Source: Cryomorphaceae bacterium
GTDB taxonomy: Bacteria > Bacteroidota > Bacteroidia > Flavobacteriales > Crocinitomicaceae
Direction of reading: 5' to 3'
Length of the DNA: 5,075 nt
Assembly: GCA_021298235.1 (NCBI GenBank)
Contig: JAJTDX010000135.1
Location: 1 to 5,075, forward strand
Shown: piece by piece, positions 3,677 to 5,075 of the stretch
How the letters are laid out: every line of letters begins with the position of its first letter
Numbering within the stretch: the first letter of the stretch is position 1
Made by a program: the position numbers and the translations under genes
The notes under the pieces: generated by a model
Told to the model about the DNA's origin: nothing
Database searches by the model: none
What the model saw: only the letters and a program-made list of their open reading frames with translations

Positions 3677-3844
3677 ATGAAAAATCTCAAAATTGTCAAA
3701 AAAGTCCAAAATTTTTTCGAAAAGCTCAAAAACCCCGTAAAAGAGAGAAAAATATTTATCAGGGGTAAAACAGTCTGGATAGTGGCCAATAAGAAAAGAA
3801 CTCAGGAAATTCAGGAATTGTTAGACAGAAATAAGATGACTTAG
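3677..3844 (+). CDS. Small Lys-rich hypothetical protein (55 aa)
   Basis: Not recognised. ATG 3677 is the first start after the structured noncoding stretch, but no Shine-Dalgarno site is seen. An in-frame GTG at 3578 also lacks one and would run through the 3615-3643 hairpin, so the shorter form is preferred. The N-terminal 25 residues form a strongly basic amphipathic helix (MKNLKIVKKVQNFFEKLK). A strand-turn-strand follows, IFIRGKTVWIVANK (26-39), and then a helix, RTQEIQELLDRNK (41-53). The basic nature suggests nucleic-acid contact, which is inference. It ends 14 bp before the tRNA gene and may share its transcript. The absence of a ribosome site lowers confidence. Confidence 0.5.
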   Translation: MKNLKIVKKVQNFFEKLKNPVKERKIFIRGKTVWIVANKKRTQEIQELLDRNKMT

Positions 3845-3858
3845 GGTATATTAATAAT

Positions 3859-3932
3859 GGGGCCGTAGCTCAATCGGTTAGAGCAAAAAACTCATAATTT
3901 TTAGGTTCCCAGTTCGAGTCTGGGCGGCCCTA
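3859..3932 (+). tRNA. tRNA with CAU anticodon (Met or Ile2)
   Basis: A full cloverleaf can be drawn: acceptor GGGGCCG/CGGCCCT, T8 A9, D-stem GCTC/GAGC with loop AATCGGTTA, anticodon stem AAAAA/TTTTT with loop CTCATAA (anticodon CAT at 3893-3895), variable loop AGGTT, T-stem CCCAG/CTGGG with loop TTCGAGT, and discriminator A. The 3' CCA is not encoded. The anticodon stem lacks the three G-C pairs of initiator tRNA, so it is an elongator Met or a lysidine-modified Ile2 tRNA. Oddities: the first acceptor pair is G-U, and the anticodon stem is entirely A-U. TATATT at 3847-3852 might be a -10 box but has no good -35. Confidence 0.95.
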
Positions 3933-3958
3933 CTGGATTTAATTAGCAGGAGTTGGAT

Positions 3959-4189
3959 ATGACAATCGAATATGATGTAAATCAAGCAAGAAAAACTGCG
4001 TATGAAGTAAAATTAAAAATTGTACATGAAGAACTCCAAGAAGTAATTCAAAAAATCAAAGAAGCTGCTGAAGAAGGTATGAGAGGAATCTATATTGATT
4101 TATCAACATATACACAAACTATTGAAGAATTAAAAAAGAGAGGGTTTGGAGTGCAAGAATCTAATAATAAGTGGTGGGTTGGTTGGTGA
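3959..4189 (+). CDS. Phage-type hypothetical protein (76 aa)
   Basis: ATG 3959 has an AGGAG site (3948-3952) with a 6-nt gap; a TTG two codons upstream would fall next to that site and is rejected. The arrangement is a long N-terminal helix, then a Gly turn and strand (EGMRGIYIDLSTY, about 41-53). A second helix follows (TQTIEELKKRGF), then a final strand ending in Trp (NKWWVGW). This helix, strand, TI..L...GF.V, W pattern is familiar from small phage proteins of unknown role; no named family is claimed. It begins 26 bp after the tRNA and has AT-rich, A-ending codons unlike the 3191-3487 gene. It is followed 23 bp later by another small gene. Confidence 0.8.
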   Translation: MTIEYDVNQARKTAYEVKLKIVHEELQEVIQKIKEAAEEGMRGIYIDLSTYTQTIEELKKRGFGVQESNNKWWVGW

Positions 4190-4212
4190 TAAACAATACA
4201 AGGAGAGAAAAG

Positions 4213-4386
4213 ATGAAAGTACAAGAAATTAAAGATTGGGCAATGGCAAATTATGATGAAGGTGGCCATTGGATCATTGAGACCATGACTGATGATGAGA
4301 TTTTTGACGAGTTTGCGAATCTTCAAGAAGCCATTGATTGGGCAGAACGGTTACAAGATATTCAAGAAGATATTCAAAATGCTTGA
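4213..4386 (+). CDS. Small acidic phage-type protein (57 aa)
   Basis: ATG 4213 has a near-ideal AAGGAG (4200-4205) with a 7-nt gap; the in-frame start at 4171 lies within the preceding gene and has no site. The product is acidic and probably helical: KVQEIKDWAMANY, then GGHWIIETMTDDEIFDEFANLQEAIDWAERLQDIQEDIQ. Trp, Glu and Asp are prominent. It recalls short phage proteins with a Y..GGHWI.ET.TD pattern and unknown function, based on memory only. It sits between the 76-aa gene and the SLOG gene with short gaps and its own ribosome site, consistent with a single operon after the tRNA. Confidence 0.8.
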   Translation: MKVQEIKDWAMANYDEGGHWIIETMTDDEIFDEFANLQEAIDWAERLQDIQEDIQNA

Positions 4387-4424
4387 TGTGTCTTGTGGGC
4401 TTATCACAACAATAGGAGAGTGAC

Positions 4425-4931
4425 ATGAACTGCGTTTACAACAATATGATTGCGGGAGCAGGAAGTCGGTCGTTAGTAACCAAACCAGCCATCATGGCGG
4501 AAATGATTGAACTGCTTACACGAAAAATCATTTCGGACCGTGTGGATTACGTCATCAGCGGGATGGCAGAGGGATTTGATGAAGCATTGGCAAAAGCAGC
4601 CATTCTAACCAGAACTGACTGGTGTGCAGCCATCCCAAATGCAGGGTATGGCGAGTATTACTGGGGTCAGACTTCACAAACTGGACGAAATCGGATGATA
4701 GAGTTCCAAGAATTGGTGAATCAATCGACTGACACGCAATACATCTGCGACAGTATCTACAGTAACGGACGACATTCAAATTTTGTACGGAATGAGTGGA
4801 TGATGGACTCCGTTAATAAGGTATGGGTATTCAATCCCACAAGCAGGGGAACAGCACAAGCATTCAAGTACTGCCAACAGCATAATATTCCCACGGAGGT
4901 AATCACACTTGAATCTAACCTTGTTATATAA
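4425..4931 (+). CDS. SLOG superfamily protein, YpsA/DUF1273-like (168 aa)
   Basis: A Rossmann-like protein of the SLOG class (relatives of YpsA, DprA and LOG), which bind nucleotides or nucleotide-derived ligands. Visible motifs, in order: AGAGSR at 10-15 (phosphate-loop position of the first strand), a long helix, VISGMAEGFDEALAKAA at 43-59 (the hallmark SGMA.G.D..aA block), CAAIP at 67-71, NEWMMD at 123-128, and VWVFNPTSRGTAQAFKY at 133-149. The last corresponds to the GGT block, with Arg replacing the first Gly. Its 168-aa length suits a single-domain member. The start is firm: AGGAG (4414-4418), 6-nt gap. Soluble and cytoplasmic. A nucleotide-sensing, nucleotide-hydrolysing or counter-defence role is possible but not shown. 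The 3' end overlaps a probable 41-aa gene. Confidence 0.9.
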   Translation: MNCVYNNMIAGAGSRSLVTKPAIMAEMIELLTRKIISDRVDYVISGMAEGFDEALAKAAILTRTDWCAAIPNAGYGEYYWGQTSQTGRNRMIEFQELVNQSTDTQYICDSIYSNGRHSNFVRNEWMMDSVNKVWVFNPTSRGTAQAFKYCQQHNIPTEVITLESNLVI

Positions 4932-5034
4932 TAGGATACATGAGCCGCTGCCAGAAGTCGCAGGGTTCATGCGGTCGTATTTAAAAGTGTTCCCGCCTGA
5001 GATATGGCCCAGCAATGAGTCAATTTATCTCTAG
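4909..5034 (+). CDS. Probable small protein with TTG start (41 aa)
   Basis: A TTG at 4909 lies 9 nt after a strong GGAGG (4895-4899), inside the 3' end of the SLOG gene and in its +1 frame (23-bp overlap). The frame runs to TAG at 5032-5034. The peptide (MNLTLLYNRIHEP, then PEVAGFMRSYLKVF, then a Pro-rich PPEIW and an NESIYL end) has protein-like composition, with a probable helix at about 15-27. It is unrecognised. Counter-evidence: a 12-bp hairpin (4939-4971) lies within it, which could instead be a 3'-end structure of the SLOG mRNA. Its stop overlaps the second CTAGGCGAACGC repeat. An alternative start is ATG 4969 within the frame. Confidence 0.45.
   Translation: MNLTLLYNRIHEPLPEVAGFMRSYLKVFPPEIWPSNESIYL
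4939..4971 (+). other. Hairpin just after the SLOG stop codon
   Basis: CATGAGCC (4939-4946) pairs with GGTTCATG (4964-4971) with one G-U, and CTGC (4948-4951) pairs with GCAG (4960-4963) above a single bulged G. The loop has 8 nt. CGGTCGTATTT follows, so there is no proper U-tract. It could be an mRNA 3' stabilising structure or an atypical terminator, or a chance fold within the 41-aa gene. Confidence 0.4.
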
Positions 5035-5042
5035 GCGAACGC
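5031..5042 (+). repeat. 12-bp direct repeat CTAGGCGAACGC, copy 2
   Basis: Exact second copy of the element at 2854-2865, overlapping the TAG stop of the 41-aa gene and followed by AGTGAGC. The last 33 bases of the window after it hold no identifiable gene or site. A gene or terminator could continue past the edge. Confidence 0.7.
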
Positions 5043-5075
5043 AGTGAGCTTCCCAAACAGCAGGTTTTAAAGTGG

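Noticed and set aside
4555..4779. Antisense open frames over the SLOG gene
   Set aside because: The SLOG motifs in the sense frame are decisive; the antisense frames are shadows.

Overview
This window looks like part of a tailed bacteriophage genome, or possibly a prophage. All credible genes lie on the + strand and are short (40 to 218 residues). They are packed with 4 to 32 bp overlaps, nearly all have Shine-Dalgarno sites, and a CAU tRNA gene and a clear intrinsic terminator sit among them. No structural, packaging or replication hallmark gene is visible, so this is an accessory or early-type stretch. The host cannot be named from the sequence; start and stop usage fits a bacterium with the standard code.

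Layout. 1-165 is GC-rich, has no convincing gene and is highly foldable: two separate stem-loops display the same 12-nt apical loop, with a third hairpin between them. 166-202 is an A-rich run with T about every 8 bp, followed by an AT-rich overlapping gene pair (247-435, 404-640). A GC-richer 218-residue protein of unknown function follows (723-1379). A 109-bp gap with three inverted repeats and a possible promoter leads to a four-gene overlapping cluster (1489-2750). Its first gene resembles the A1S_2505-type phage protein family, and the cluster closes with a strong Rho-independent terminator at 2774-2823.

A second set (2907-3487) contains a 40-residue zinc-ribbon protein, a 46-residue one-helix membrane protein and a 98-residue basic/acidic protein; the last two are coupled by an ATGA overlap. 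A 189-bp noncoding stretch (3488-3676) carries repeated GTTAACGTTC-type motifs and several hairpins, ahead of a 55-residue Lys-rich protein. A tRNA with a CAU anticodon (3859-3932) follows, then two small phage-type proteins and a 168-residue SLOG/YpsA-like (DUF1273-type) Rossmann protein. The window ends with a probable 41-residue TTG-start gene overlapping the SLOG gene, and a second copy of a 12-bp repeat also found at 2854.

Functional reading. Only the SLOG protein, the A1S_2505-like protein, the zinc ribbon, the membrane protein and the tRNA can be tied to a family or physical class. The rest are typical unnamed phage small proteins. The least explained part is the structured GC-rich region at the left edge.
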